A stretch of DNA of 64,000 nt. Source: Xylophilus ampelinus (lineage in GTDB: Bacteria > Pseudomonadota > Gammaproteobacteria > Burkholderiales > Burkholderiaceae_C). The notes under the pieces were generated by a model. It did no database searches. It worked only from the letters and a program-made list of their open reading frames with translations, and had not been told where the DNA came from. Position numbers and translations under genes: made by a program. The stretch spans positions 62,001-126,000 of the forward strand of contig NZ_CABFMN010000117.1 of NCBI RefSeq assembly GCF_901875635.1. Direction: 5' to 3'. This document shows, one piece after another, positions 27,479 to 37,182 of the stretch (position 1 is its first letter; every line of letters begins with the position of its first letter).

Positions 27479-28759
27479 TCACAGTGCGCAGGTGCGGAAG
27501 CCGAAGAAGCCGTCGTCGCGGCCGGGCATCGCGAAGCCGCGCCAGCGCATGGCGCGCATGCGCGCACGCGTCGCGAAGGAGGCGCCGCGCAGCACCCGCG
27601 CCCGGCCCCAGGCGGGGCCGGGGTCGAAGTCGGTGCCGGTGCTCCATGGGTCGGGGCGCTGGCCGGACCAGGGGCGCAGGGTGCCGGCGGTCCATTCCTG
27701 CACCTCGCCCCAGCGAAAGCCCCGCCGCGCCGCGCTGTGGGCCGCAATCTCCCACTCCACTTCGGTGGCCAGGCGACGGCCGGCCCAGCGGGCCCATGCG
27801 TCGGCCTCCCACCAGCTCACATGCATCGCACTCTGCTGCCCGGCGGCGCGCACGGTGGCACCGAAGCGCTGCTGCAGCACCGACCCACCGCCACCGCCGT
27901 GGCCCAGGCCGATCTGCTCCACATGCCGCGGCGCCCGGCGGCCCGCGGCCTGCGCCCATTGCCAGCCGGCGGGTGCCCAGAGTTCCTCGCGGTCGTAGCC
28001 GCCGTCGTCCACGAACTCGCAGAACTGCTGCCAAGTGACGGGCTGGGCGTCGATCTCGAACTCGGGCACCTCTGTCGGCTGCGCGCCCGTTTCCTGCGCC
28101 AGGTGCAGGCCCGGCGCATCGCCGGCACCCAGCGTCCAGCGCATGCCGGGCACGGCAAGCGGCGCCCGCGTGGTGCCCGGCGGCGGCAGCTCGGCGCCGA
28201 TGGCCAAGCCCAGGCTCTGCGCCATCACGATCAATTGATCGCCGCGAAGATCTTCATGGAGCAGCGCGAGCCGGTAGAAGTACAGCCCCGCATCGGTCTC
28301 GACGGCGTGCTCGAGCAGCTCCAGCGTGCTCTCCAGCGTCTCGAGCAGGTAGGCGCGCGTGTCGGCCATGCCCGGCAGTGCGTGCCCCTCGTCCGCCGGG
28401 GGTCGCTCCCAGGCCGCATCGGCGCCGGGATCGATGGCGGCCAGGCGCGTCGGCCGCGCGGGGCAATCCACGCCCAGCGCGCGCTGCGTGTTGCGGGCGA
28501 TCCAGTACTCGGCGAACCAGCCGACGTGACCGGCCAGCCAGCGCGGCGCCACCGCGTCGGCCGGCAAAGGCGATGGCAGGTCGAGTTCGGGCGATGCGAG
28601 CGCGGCCTCGTAGAGCGAGAGCAGGTGCAGCGTGTGGTTGCGGGCATCGATGAGCGCGAGCGACAGCAGCTCGCGGCCGGCGCGGCGCATGTCGGGCGAG
28701 TCGATCGACGCCGGCAGGCGTGAGGCGGTGGGCAGCGGGGTGCCGGGGATCTCGGCCAT
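27479..28759 (-). CDS. EgtB/SenA-like non-heme iron enzyme (DinB + SUMF1 domains)
   Basis: This 426-residue protein has an N-terminal DinB-like helical domain (about 25-190) and a C-terminal FGE-sulfatase (SUMF1) domain (about 205-426) ending in GFFGFRTCAL. That layout is shared by EgtB (ergothioneine sulfoxide synthase) and by SenA, the selenoneine synthase described from Variovorax. Iron-binding motifs of the family are HxxxFxE (here H78 in GHVGWFAEYW) and HxxxHxE; the second motif reads HEDLRGDQ, so its first histidine is present (H168) but the second position is arginine (R172). Neither a SenB-type glycosyltransferase nor a SenC/SelD-like gene is adjacent, nor EgtD. SenA-like identity is therefore an inference; a substrate outside the ergothioneine/selenoneine pathways remains possible. 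Confidence 0.75.
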   Translation of the reverse strand: MAEIPGTPLPTASRLPASIDSPDMRRAGRELLSLALIDARNHTLHLLSLYEAALASPELDLPSPLPADAVAPRWLAGHVGWFAEYWIARNTQRALGVDCPARPTRLAAIDPGADAAWERPPADEGHALPGMADTRAYLLETLESTLELLEHAVETDAGLYFYRLALLHEDLRGDQLIVMAQSLGLAIGAELPPPGTTRAPLAVPGMRWTLGAGDAPGLHLAQETGAQPTEVPEFEIDAQPVTWQQFCEFVDDGGYDREELWAPAGWQWAQAAGRRAPRHVEQIGLGHGGGGGSVLQQRFGATVRAAGQQSAMHVSWWEADAWARWAGRRLATEVEWEIAAHSAARRGFRWGEVQEWTAGTLRPWSGQRPDPWSTGTDFDPGPAWGRARVLRGASFATRARMRAMRWRGFAMPGRDDGFFGFRTCAL

Positions 28760-28941
28760 CGATCGATTATGGCGGCGCGACCCGCCCGCATGGCCTCCGG
28801 TGGCTCCGGGTACACCCCGTCGGGAGCGCAGGCCGGTGCCCGTAAAATCCGCCGCGCCTCACGCACCCGACCCGTTGGCGCACAACGCCGGCATGTCGGG
28901 TGTGTTCGTATCCGGAGGCCCAATTCAAAAATGGAGAAGAC

Positions 28942-29553
28942 ATGCAAGGCTTGCTCAAGCTTTCGCGGGCCATCGACTGGCTCAACGCCCAGGTGGGCAA
29001 GTGGGTGATCTGGCTGATCCTGGCGTCCACCGCCATCAGCGCGATCAACGCCGTGGTCCGCAAGGTGTTCAACACCAGTTCCAATGCCTACCTCGAAGTC
29101 CAGTGGTATCTGTTCGCCTGGTCCTTCCTGGTGGCGGCGGGGTTCACGCTGCTCAACCGCGAGCATGTGCGCATCGATGTGCTGAACAGCCGGCTGCCCA
29201 AGAAGGCGCAGATCTGGATCGACATCGTCGGCTTCGCGCTGTTTCTCACGCCGCTGTGCCTGCTGGTGCTGTACTACACCATCCCCATGACCCAGCAGAT
29301 GTACGCCACGGGCGAGATGTCGGGCAACCCGGGCGGGCTGATCCGCTGGCCGGTGTGGCTGGCACTTCCGGTGGGCTTCACGCTGCTCATGATCCAGGGC
29401 TGGTCGGAACTGATCAAGCGCATCGCCTTCCTGACCGGCGACGGGCCTGACCCGAACCTCAAGGCGGGCGAGAAGAGCGCCGAGGAAGAGCTGGCCGAGA
29501 TCCTGCGCGAACGCGAGGCCGCCAAGGCCGCTGGCGCCGCCCCCGCCCCCTGA
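28942..29553 (+). CDS. TRAP transporter small permease, DctQ family
   Basis: This 203-residue protein has four membrane helices, somewhat longer than a minimal DctQ because of a charged C-terminal tail (EKSAEEELAEILREREAAKAAG). The conserved loop FTLLNREHVRIDVL is present. The ATG at 28942 has GGAGAAGA immediately upstream and is preferred over the upstream in-frame ATG at 28900. It is followed 18 bp later by dctM. Confidence 0.88.
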   Translation: MQGLLKLSRAIDWLNAQVGKWVIWLILASTAISAINAVVRKVFNTSSNAYLEVQWYLFAWSFLVAAGFTLLNREHVRIDVLNSRLPKKAQIWIDIVGFALFLTPLCLLVLYYTIPMTQQMYATGEMSGNPGGLIRWPVWLALPVGFTLLMIQGWSELIKRIAFLTGDGPDPNLKAGEKSAEEELAEILREREAAKAAGAAPAP

Positions 29554-29571
29554 CCGCCGGAGCACCGTTCG

Positions 29572-31398
29572 ATGGAATTCATCACCGCCAACTTCGCCCC
29601 GATCATGTTCGCGGGGCTGATCTGTTTTCTGCTGCTGGGCTTTCCGGTGGCCTTCAGCCTGGGCGCCTGCGGCCTGACCTTCGGCATCATCGGCATCGAG
29701 CTCGGCGTGTTCCCGTCGTCGGTGCTGGCCTGGCTGCCGCAGCGCCTGATCGGCATCATGGCCAACGACACGCTGCTGGCCGTTCCCTTCTTCACCCTGA
29801 TGGGCCTGATCCTGGAACGCAGCGGCATGGCCGAGGACCTGCTCGACACGGTCGGCCAGGTGTTCGGCCCGATGCGCGGCGGCCTGGCGCTGGCCGTGGT
29901 GTTCGTGGGCGCGCTGCTGGCGGCCACCACCGGCGTGGTCGCGGCTTCCGTGATCTCCATGGGCCTGATCTCGCTGCCCATCATGCTGCGCTACGGCTAC
30001 GACCGGAAGTTCACCAGCGGTGTGATCGCTGCCTCCGGCACGCTGGCGCAGATCATCCCGCCCTCGCTGGTGCTCATCATCATGGCCGACCAGCTCGGCC
30101 GCAGCGTCGGCGACATGTACAAAGGCGCGTTCGTGCCGGCCTTCATGCTGGTCGGCTGCTATGTGGTCTACATCGCCATCCTCGCGATCTTCAAGCCCAA
30201 GAGCGTGCCGGCCCTGCCGCCGGAAGCACGCATCTACCGCGAACCCAACGGCAGCGGCGGCTACCCCTCGCTGCTGGCGCTGACGGTGATCTCCTTCCTG
30301 GTGTCGGCCTTCCTCGCGCGGCACATGGCCGAGGTGCACACCTGGTGGCTGGGCGAGCAGATCACCACCGTCGCCACCGACGAGAAGATCGTGGTCGCGA
30401 TGTGCGGCGGCGCGACGGTGGCCCTGCTGATCGCGCTGGTCAACAAGTTCACGGGCCTGGGCCTGCTGTCGCGGCTGGCCGAACGCGTGACCTTCGTGCT
30501 GATTCCTCCGCTGCTGCTGATCTTCCTGGTGCTCGGCACCATCTTCCTGGGCGTGGCCACGCCGACCGAAGGTGGGGCGATGGGCGCCATCGGTGCGCTG
30601 ATCATGGCCTTCGCGCGCGGGCGCCTCAACATGGCGCTGCTCAAGCAGGCGCTGGCCACGACGACCAAGCTGGGCAGCTTCGTGATGTTCATCCTGATCG
30701 GCGCCACCGTCTTCGGCCTGGTGTTCCAGGCCGCGGACGGCCCGATCTGGGTCGAGCACCTGCTGTCGAGCCTGCCCGGCGGGCAGGTCGGATTCCTGAT
30801 CTTCGTGAACCTGCTGGTGTTCGTGCTGGCGTTCTTCCTGGACTACTTCGAGCTGTCTTTCATCGTCGTGCCGCTGCTCGCGCCGGTGGCGCACAAGCTG
30901 GGGATCGACCTGATCTGGTTCGGCGTGCTGCTGGCCATGAACATGCAAACCTCGTTCATGCATCCGCCCTTCGGCTTCGCGCTGTTCTTCCTGCGCTCGG
31001 TCGCGCCCAACAAGCCCTATGTGGACCGGGTGACCAACAAGGTGATGGACCCGGTCACCACCATGCAGATCTACAAGGGCGCCATCCCGTTCCTGTTGAT
31101 CCAGCTGTTCATGGTCGGCGTCATGATCGCCTTCCCCAACCTCGTGACGGGCAGCCTGGACAAGGCGCAGGCCTACGACCTCAAGGCCGTCGGTGAGCAG
31201 ATGCGCGAGGGCCTGCAACCCGAAAGCAGCAGCGAAGGCTACGGTTCCGATGGCGGCTATGGCGCCGACGAAAAGCCTGCCGAGCCCGACAGCGGCAGTG
31301 CCGCGTCACCCGCCGCCCCGGCCCCGGACGCACCTGCCGCAACGGATGACGACCCCATGAAGGCGATGCAGGACGCGCTCAAGCAGAAGAAGCCCTGA
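29572..31398 (+). CDS. TRAP transporter large permease, DctM family (long form)
   Basis: This 608-residue membrane protein is longer than a usual DctM (about 430). A hydrophilic/extra-helix region lies around residues 210-300 and the C-terminal ~70 residues form a low-complexity tail rich in glycine, serine, alanine and proline. Core motifs include VGALLAATTGVVAASVISMGLISLP and MNMQTSFMHPPFGFALFFLRSVAP. The extended form is usual for TRAP systems of the type often linked to mannitol- or chloroaromatic-like families. Its binding protein gene is on the other strand just beyond the shared terminator. Confidence 0.88.
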   Translation: MEFITANFAPIMFAGLICFLLLGFPVAFSLGACGLTFGIIGIELGVFPSSVLAWLPQRLIGIMANDTLLAVPFFTLMGLILERSGMAEDLLDTVGQVFGPMRGGLALAVVFVGALLAATTGVVAASVISMGLISLPIMLRYGYDRKFTSGVIAASGTLAQIIPPSLVLIIMADQLGRSVGDMYKGAFVPAFMLVGCYVVYIAILAIFKPKSVPALPPEARIYREPNGSGGYPSLLALTVISFLVSAFLARHMAEVHTWWLGEQITTVATDEKIVVAMCGGATVALLIALVNKFTGLGLLSRLAERVTFVLIPPLLLIFLVLGTIFLGVATPTEGGAMGAIGALIMAFARGRLNMALLKQALATTTKLGSFVMFILIGATVFGLVFQAADGPIWVEHLLSSLPGGQVGFLIFVNLLVFVLAFFLDYFELSFIVVPLLAPVAHKLGIDLIWFGVLLAMNMQTSFMHPPFGFALFFLRSVAPNKPYVDRVTNKVMDPVTTMQIYKGAIPFLLIQLFMVGVMIAFPNLVTGSLDKAQAYDLKAVGEQMREGLQPESSSEGYGSDGGYGADEKPAEPDSGSAASPAAPAPDAPAATDDDPMKAMQDALKQKKP

Positions 31399-31428
31399 GC
31401 GGTACGCCAGAGTGAAAAACGGCCCGCA

Positions 31429-31494
31429 CGCTCCCCCGCTGCGCGAGGTCCGCTGCCGCCCGAGGGGGCGCTTTCATCCTGGGGCGGCCCGGCG
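31429..31494. repeat. GC-rich intergenic repeat with TGGGGCGGCCCGGCG end
   Basis: The stretch runs through GCGCGAGGTCCGCTGCCGCC and CGAGGGGGCGCTTTCATCC to TGGGGCGGCCCGGCG at 31480-31494. The last 15 bases recur exactly, in reverse complement, inside the ABC permease gene at 42506-42520. It looks like a dispersed Comamonadaceae repeat of the CCCTCGGGxGGC type. Confidence 0.6.
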
Positions 31495-31497
31495 ATG

Positions 31498-31533
31498 AAA
31501 AAAGCCCCGCGGCGCAGGCCGCGGGGCTTTTTT
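31498..31533. terminator. Bidirectional Rho-independent terminator
   Basis: Stem AAAAAAGCCCCGCGGC / GCCGCGGGGCTTTTTT with a tiny loop, placed between the convergent dctM and dctP genes. A-run and T-run on opposite sides allow termination from both directions. Confidence 0.9.
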
Positions 31534-31548
31534 TCTGCGGCCTGAAGA

Positions 31549-32631
31549 TCAGATCTTCACGCCGTTCATGTACTGGTTGAACGGGAATTCGGAGAAGCGG
31601 TTCCACAGGATCTGGTCGCGCTGGAAAGCACGCATGTCCTGGTGGATCGTCTTGAACTCGGGCGACTTGGCCTCGTGCTCGGCAAACACTTCCATGCAGG
31701 ACTTGAAGCCCGCGTCGATCACGGCCTTGGGGAAAGCCACCAGCTTCGTGCCTTCGGCCACCAGCTTCTTCAGCGCGATGGGGTTGTAGGCGTCGTACTT
31801 GGCGGTCATGTCGGTGGCAGCCACGGCCATCGCGGCGTTCAGGATGGCCTTGTTCTCGTCCGACAGCGCGTTGAACTTCTTCAGGTTGATGAAGAACTCC
31901 AGGTCGGCACAGCCTTCCCACCAGCCGGGGTAGTAGTAGTACGGCGCGACCTTGTTGAAGCCCAGCTTGGCATCATCGTAGGGGCCGACGAACTCGGCTG
32001 CATCCAGCGTGCCCTTTTCCAGCGCCTGGTACACGTCGCCAGCGGGCATGTTCTGCGACACCACACCCAGCTTGGCCATGCCTTCGCCGAAGACGCCGCC
32101 GCCCATGCGCATCTTCAGGCCCTTGAGGTCGGCCACCGTCTTGATTTCCTTGCGATACCAGCCGCCCATCTGCGTGCCGGTGTTGCCGGCGCTGGCCGTG
32201 CGGAAGTTGTACTTCGCAAAGAAGGCATCGAGCAGCTTGCGGCCGTTGCCGTAGTCCTTCCACGCGGTGTTCTGGCGCGCCGTCAGACCGAAGGGCACGG
32301 CACAGCTGAAGGCGAAGATCGGGTCCTTGCCGGTGAAGTAGTACGCGGCCGATTGGGCCATCTCGATGTTGTCACCCTGCAGCGCATCGACCACGCCGAA
32401 CGCCGGCATCAGTTCGCCGGCGGGATGCACGGTGATTTCGAACTTGCCGCCGGACAGCGCCTTGACGGTCTTCGACAGCATCTCGGCACTGCCGAAGATC
32501 GTGTCCAGCGAGCGCGGGAAACTGGACGCCAGGCGCCAGCGCACGGCGGCCTGTGCATGCACGGCGGGTGCCATGCCGGCAGCCAGCACACCGGCCATGC
32601 CGGCATTCTTGATGAGGGAACGACGATCCAT
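31549..32631 (-). CDS. TRAP transporter substrate-binding protein, DctP family
   Basis: This 360-residue protein starts with a twin-arginine-like signal (MDRRSLIKNAGMAGVLAAGM) ending around VHAQA. The DctP fold is evident from VDALQGDNIEMAQSAAYYFTGKDP and the ligand arginine region LKGLKMRMGGGVFGEGMAKLG. The PYYYYPGWWEG segment is typical of the subfamily that works with long DctM subunits. It most likely serves the DctQM pair encoded on the opposite strand, convergently, which is an unusual arrangement because these genes are normally in one operon. Confidence 0.9.
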   Translation of the reverse strand: MDRRSLIKNAGMAGVLAAGMAPAVHAQAAVRWRLASSFPRSLDTIFGSAEMLSKTVKALSGGKFEITVHPAGELMPAFGVVDALQGDNIEMAQSAAYYFTGKDPIFAFSCAVPFGLTARQNTAWKDYGNGRKLLDAFFAKYNFRTASAGNTGTQMGGWYRKEIKTVADLKGLKMRMGGGVFGEGMAKLGVVSQNMPAGDVYQALEKGTLDAAEFVGPYDDAKLGFNKVAPYYYYPGWWEGCADLEFFINLKKFNALSDENKAILNAAMAVAATDMTAKYDAYNPIALKKLVAEGTKLVAFPKAVIDAGFKSCMEVFAEHEAKSPEFKTIHQDMRAFQRDQILWNRFSEFPFNQYMNGVKI

Positions 32632-32818
32632 TGAGAACTCCGAGAGCAGATGAAAAAAACGAACGCGGCTCGTGGCCGCGTTGTCGACGAAAGCCGCGCG
32701 ATTGTAAGAAGGCGTTTTCCGGCCTCGTCTCGGGTTTTCCCTGCGGAAAACCCGCCCCAGCCGCATGCACAAACACCCTACGCTTACGACTTGTTTCGAA
32801 CACTTTCGAGGGACTCTC

Positions 32819-34036
32819 ATGAGCTTGCGGACCCGTGCGCTGGTGGCGTTTTCCTGCATGGCCGGTGCCGTCATGGCGCAGGGCCAGACGATGGCACCGA
32901 CCGCCGGCGCGCCGATCCGCATCGGCGTGGTGGGCCCCTTCACCGGACCGTCTGCCGACTTCGGGCGGCCCATGCTCAACGGCGTGCGGCTCGCCATCGA
33001 CGAGATCAACTCCTTCGGCGGCTACCTGGGCCGGCCCTTCGAACTGGTCGTGAAGGACGACCAGGCGAACCCGGAGATCGGCAAGAAGATGTCCGACGAA
33101 CTCGTCGGCGCCGACAACAAGGTGGTCGCCGCCATCGGCTTCTGCAACACGGGCGTGGCGATGGCCGCGATCGACAGCTTCCAGGCGGCCAAGGTGCCGT
33201 TGATCGTGCCTTGCGCCACCGGCTCGCCGATCACCACCAAGTTCCCGCCGGCCGAGAGCTACATCTTCCGCAACTCGCCCAAGGACGCGATCCAGGCGCC
33301 CTTCGTCGTCGACGACCTGGTCGCGCGCGGGTGGACCCGTGTCGCCGTGCTGGCCGATACCACCGGCTATGGCGAAGCGGGCCTGAAGGACGTCGAGCAG
33401 GCCCTCGCGAAGAAGAACCTCAAGGCCGTCTACGTGGGCCGCTTCCCGACCGGCGTGAAGGACTTGGGCAAGGAACTGGCCGAGGCACGCGCGGCCGGCG
33501 CCAACGTCGTGTTCAGCTACACGGTCGGTCCCGAGAACGCCGTCATCGCGCGCGGGCGCCAGGCGCTGGGCTGGAAGGTGCCCCAGGTGGGCGCGTGGCC
33601 GCTGTCCTTCCCCTTCTTCATCGACGGCGGCAAGGAGGCGGCCGAAGGCGCACTCATGGCACAGAGCTTCATCGCCGAGCCGAGCAACGAGCGCCGCAGC
33701 ACCTTCCTCGGCGCGTACCTGCGCAAGTTCGACACCAAGAAGATCGCAGTGCCGATGGCGGCGGCCCAGGCCTACGACGCCACCTACCTGCTGGTGCAGG
33801 CGATGCTGAGCATCCCGGGCGGCAAGCTCGACGGGCCAGCGATCAAGGCCTCGCTGGAGAACCCGAAGCGCACGCACTACGGCGTGGTGACCAGCTACGA
33901 GCGCCCCTTCAGCAGCGCCGACCACGACGCGCTGACGCAGAACATGCTGGTGATGGGCACGGTCCGCAACGGCAACGTGACCTTCGCCTACCCCGAGGAC
34001 GCGAAGCGCAACCTCTTCGTGCAGCGCAAGCAGTAG
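32819..34036 (+). CDS. Branched-chain amino acid ABC transporter substrate-binding protein (LivK-like)
   Basis: This 405-residue periplasmic binding protein of the LivJ/LivK type has a signal peptide ending near AVMAQGQ and the core opening PIRIGVVGPFTGPSADFGRPMLNGVRLAIDEIN. Typical of the family are VVAAIGFCNTGVAMAAID and VGPENAVIARGRQALGWKVP. Members bind branched-chain or other amino acids, or aromatic acids. No livHMGF genes are adjacent, so it is an orphan that may share a permease elsewhere. The ATG at 32819 follows CGAGGGACT and puts a proper signal peptide first. Confidence 0.88.
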   Translation: MSLRTRALVAFSCMAGAVMAQGQTMAPTAGAPIRIGVVGPFTGPSADFGRPMLNGVRLAIDEINSFGGYLGRPFELVVKDDQANPEIGKKMSDELVGADNKVVAAIGFCNTGVAMAAIDSFQAAKVPLIVPCATGSPITTKFPPAESYIFRNSPKDAIQAPFVVDDLVARGWTRVAVLADTTGYGEAGLKDVEQALAKKNLKAVYVGRFPTGVKDLGKELAEARAAGANVVFSYTVGPENAVIARGRQALGWKVPQVGAWPLSFPFFIDGGKEAAEGALMAQSFIAEPSNERRSTFLGAYLRKFDTKKIAVPMAAAQAYDATYLLVQAMLSIPGGKLDGPAIKASLENPKRTHYGVVTSYERPFSSADHDALTQNMLVMGTVRNGNVTFAYPEDAKRNLFVQRKQ

Positions 34037-34048
34037 CCGCAGCGCAGC

Positions 34049-35905
34049 TCAGGCCGCTGTGCCGAAGCGCGTCTCGATGGCCGCGCGGATGCCGGCCGCA
34101 TCGAGCCCCGCGGCCGCGAGCAACTTGGCCGGATCGCCATGCTCGATGAAGCGGTCGGGCAGGCCCAGCTGCAGCAGCGGCTTGACGATGCCCATCTGCT
34201 GCAGCGCCTCGGCCACCGCACTGCCCGCCCCGCCCATGACGGCGCCCTCTTCCACCGTGACCAAGGCGTCGTGCGTGTTGGCGATGTCGCGCAGCAGGTC
34301 CGTGTCCAGCGGCTTGGCCCAGCGCATGTTGGCCACCGTGGCGCCGAGCGCCTCGCCCGCCTCGAGGGCCGGATACAGCAGCGTGCCGAAGGCGAGGACG
34401 GCGATGCGCTGGCCCTGCTGGCGCACTTCCCCCTTGCCGAAAGGCAGGGCATCGAGCGTGAGCGGCGGTGTGACACCGGCGCCCGCACCGCGCGGATAGC
34501 GCACGGCCACGGGATGACTCTGCGCATAGGCGCTGGAGAGCAACTGCCGGCATTCGGCTTCGTCGGCCGGGCAGGCGATGCTCATGTTCGGGATGCAGCG
34601 CAGGAAGGCGATGTCGTAGGCGCCCGCATGGGTCGCGCCGTCGGCGCCCACGAGCCCTGCGCGGTCGAGCGCGAAGACCACCGGCAGGTTCTGGATCGCC
34701 ACGTCGTGGATCAGTTGGTCGTAGGCACGCTGCAGGAAGGTGGAGTAGATCGCCACCACCGGCTTCAAGCCCTCGCAGGCCAGGCCCGCGGCAAAAGTGA
34801 CGGCGTGCTGCTCGGCGATGCCGACGTCGTAGTAGCGATCGGGAAAGCGCTGCTGGAACTCCACCATCCCCGAGCCTTCGCGCATGGCCGGCGTGATGCC
34901 GACCAACCGCCCGTCCTGCGCCGCCATGTCGCACAGCCACTGGCCGAAGACCTGGGTGAAGGTCTGCTTGGGTGCCGTGGCCGGCTTGACCAGGCCCACC
35001 GAGGGATCGAACTTGCCCGGGCCGTGGTAGGCCACCGGGTCGGCCTCGGCCAGCTTGTAGCCCTGGCCCTTCTTCGTCACCACGTGCAGGAACTGCGGGC
35101 CCCTGAGCTGCTTGATGTTCTCGAGCGTGGGGATGAGCGAATCGAGGTCGTGGCCGTCGATCGGGCCGATGTAGTTGAAGCCGAACTTCTCGAACAGCGT
35201 GGCCGGCACGACCATGCCCTTGGCCTGCTGCTCGAAACGCTTGGCCAGCTCGAACAGGGGCGGCGCGGCCTTGAGCACGCTCTTGCCCACATTCTTGGCC
35301 GCGGCGTAGAACTGGCCGCTCATGAGCTGCGCCAGGTAGCGGTTGAGCGCGCCGACCGGCGGGCTGATCGACATGTCGTTGTCGTTGAGGATGACCAGCA
35401 GCTTGCAGTCGTCGCTCACGCCCGCGTTGTTCATCGCCTCGAAGGCCATGCCGGCGGTCATTGCGCCGTCGCCGATCACGGCGATGGCGTGGCGGTCCTC
35501 GCCCTTCTGGTGCGCCGCCATCGCCATGCCCAACGCGGCCGAGATGCTGGTCGACGAGTGCGCGGTACCGAAGGTGTCGTACACGCTTTCGGCGCGCTGT
35601 GGGAAGCCCGAGATGCCGCCGAGCTGGCGCAGCGTGGGCATGCGCTCACGGCGGCCGGTGAGGATCTTGTGCGGGTAGGTCTGGTGGCCCACGTCCCACA
35701 CGATGCGGTCTTCGGGCGTGTTGAAGACGTAGTGCAGCGCCACCGTGAGTTCCACGGTGCCGAGGTTGGAACTCAGGTGACCGCCGGTGCGCGAGACGTT
35801 GTCGAGCACGCAGGCACGGACCTCGTCGGCCACCTGCTTGAGTTGCTCGCGATCGAGCTGGCGCAGGTCCGCAGGGTCGTTGATCTCGGGGAGCAGTGAA
35901 GCCAT
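34049..35905 (-). CDS. dxs: 1-deoxy-D-xylulose-5-phosphate synthase
   Basis: This 618-residue enzyme condenses pyruvate with glyceraldehyde 3-phosphate using thiamine diphosphate, the first step of the MEP isoprenoid pathway. The N-terminal segment shows [24 protein letters not shown] and the thiamine-binding motif [18 protein letters not shown]. The middle transketolase pyrimidine domain has [17 protein letters not shown] with the catalytic glutamate, and the C-terminal transketolase domain completes the expected length. It is the third gene of xseB-ispA-dxs on the minus strand, 10 bp after ispA. Confidence 0.96.
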   Translation of the reverse strand: MASLLPEINDPADLRQLDREQLKQVADEVRACVLDNVSRTGGHLSSNLGTVELTVALHYVFNTPEDRIVWDVGHQTYPHKILTGRRERMPTLRQLGGISGFPQRAESVYDTFGTAHSSTSISAALGMAMAAHQKGEDRHAIAVIGDGAMTAGMAFEAMNNAGVSDDCKLLVILNDNDMSISPPVGALNRYLAQLMSGQFYAAAKNVGKSVLKAAPPLFELAKRFEQQAKGMVVPATLFEKFGFNYIGPIDGHDLDSLIPTLENIKQLRGPQFLHVVTKKGQGYKLAEADPVAYHGPGKFDPSVGLVKPATAPKQTFTQVFGQWLCDMAAQDGRLVGITPAMREGSGMVEFQQRFPDRYYDVGIAEQHAVTFAAGLACEGLKPVVAIYSTFLQRAYDQLIHDVAIQNLPVVFALDRAGLVGADGATHAGAYDIAFLRCIPNMSIACPADEAECRQLLSSAYAQSHPVAVRYPRGAGAGVTPPLTLDALPFGKGEVRQQGQRIAVLAFGTLLYPALEAGEALGATVANMRWAKPLDTDLLRDIANTHDALVTVEEGAVMGGAGSAVAEALQQMGIVKPLLQLGLPDRFIEHGDPAKLLAAAGLDAAGIRAAIETRFGTAA

Positions 35906-35915
35906 CGGGGTATTT

Positions 35916-36863
35916 TTATCGGTCGCGGTCGACGACCATGTGGGCCAGCGCGCGCAATGCGGCCGTGTCTGACAGCGCCGAACGATCGAGTGCGGCCAGC
36001 GCCTGCGCCAGCAGCTGCTGCGCGCTGGCGCGTGCGCCTTCGAGGCCGAGCAGCGACACGTAGGTGGGCTTGTCGGCCGCGGCGTCCTTGCCGGCGGTCT
36101 TGCCCAGCGTCTGGGAATCGGCAACGACGTCGAGGATGTCGTCCACCACCTGGAAGGCGAGCCCGATGGCCGCGCCGTACTCGCGCAGGCCGGCCAGCGT
36201 GACCGCGGGCAGCTCGCCGGCACAGGCCGCGCCCATCTCGACGCTGCCCTGCAACAGCGCACCGGTCTTGAGACGGTGCATCTCGCGCAGTTCGGACTCG
36301 CTCAGGCGCCGGCCGACGCTGGCCAGGTCGATGGCCTGTCCGCCGGCCATGCCCTGGCTGCCGGCCGCCCGCGTCAGCAGGCGCACCAGCCGCGCCTGCA
36401 CGGCGGCGGGGATGTCGGCCTCGTCGGGCACCAGCAGTTCGAAGGCCAGCGCCTGCAGCGCGTCGCCGGCGAGCAGCGCATCGGCCTCGCCAAACTTCAC
36501 GTGCACGGTGGGCTTGCCACGGCGCAGCACGTCGTTGTCCATGCACGGCAGGTCGTCGTGCACGAGCGAATAGGCATGGATCAGTTCGACGGCACAGGCC
36601 GCGCGCAGCGCCGCGTCGCCGATGGCGGTGCCGGCCGGCGCCCGCGACGCCACCGCCTCGCTCGCGGCCAGCACCAGCAGCGGCCGCAGGCGCTTGCCGC
36701 CGTCGAGCACCGCATAACGCATGGCCTCGCCGAGCAGCACAGGAGCATCGATGCCCACCCAGCGCGACAGCGCGGCCTCGACGCGGGCGAGCTGCGGCTC
36801 GGCCCAGTCGGCGAGCTGGCGCTCGCTCCAGCGCGGCGACGCGTCCCTCACTGCGCCGACCAT
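35916..36863 (-). CDS. ispA: Farnesyl diphosphate synthase (polyprenyl synthetase)
   Basis: This 315-residue trans-prenyltransferase has the first aspartate-rich motif [20 protein letters not shown] (DDxxxxD) with the GGKRLRPLL substrate site ahead of it, and the second, VVDDILDV. It makes farnesyl diphosphate from IPP and DMAPP, and so sits one step beyond the product of the adjoining dxs pathway. The chosen ATG overlaps the xseB end by 16 bp; a slightly later start is possible. Gene order xseB-ispA-dxs is widely conserved in Proteobacteria. Confidence 0.93.
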   Translation of the reverse strand: MVGAVRDASPRWSERQLADWAEPQLARVEAALSRWVGIDAPVLLGEAMRYAVLDGGKRLRPLLVLAASEAVASRAPAGTAIGDAALRAACAVELIHAYSLVHDDLPCMDNDVLRRGKPTVHVKFGEADALLAGDALQALAFELLVPDEADIPAAVQARLVRLLTRAAGSQGMAGGQAIDLASVGRRLSESELREMHRLKTGALLQGSVEMGAACAGELPAVTLAGLREYGAAIGLAFQVVDDILDVVADSQTLGKTAGKDAAADKPTYVSLLGLEGARASAQQLLAQALAALDRSALSDTAALRALAHMVVDRDR

Positions 36864-37099
36864 GTCTTGAGGCTGCCGGCGTCCAGCACCTTGATCTGGT
36901 CTTCCACGGCCTGGAGCTTGTCGCGGCAGAAGGCGAGCAGCGCCGCGCCGCGCTGGTAGCTCACCAGCAGCTGGTCCAGCGGCAGCTGGCCGGACTCGAG
37001 CGCGGCGACGAGCTGTTCGAGTTCCTGCAGCCCCGCCTCGTAGCTGGCGGGCAGCGCCGCGGCATCGGAGGCAGGGGACGAGGAAGGCGCCTTGGGCAT
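36848..37099 (-). CDS. xseB: Exodeoxyribonuclease VII small subunit
   Basis: This 83-residue protein has the XseB helical hairpin: [27 protein letters not shown] followed by [26 protein letters not shown]. XseB polypeptides coat the large subunit XseA to form exonuclease VII, which degrades single-stranded DNA. XseA is not in the window. The ATG at 37099 gives the normal size; an upstream in-frame ATG at 37171 would add 24 residues of non-conserved sequence. Confidence 0.93.
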   Translation of the reverse strand: MPKAPSSSPASDAAALPASYEAGLQELEQLVAALESGQLPLDQLLVSYQRGAALLAFCRDKLQAVEDQIKVLDAGSLKTWSAQ

Positions 37100-37182
37100 G
37101 CAAAGACCGTGGGTGAAAACCGGCCATTCTAGAAGGCGGAGCAAGGGCCGAGGGATATCTCCGGGGTACAATCCCCTCTCAT

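Noticed and set aside
28231..31218. Long minus-strand open frame opposite the second TRAP permease genes
   Set aside because: His/Gln/Arg-rich antisense of the dctQM genes, with part of the SenA-like protein in a wrong frame.
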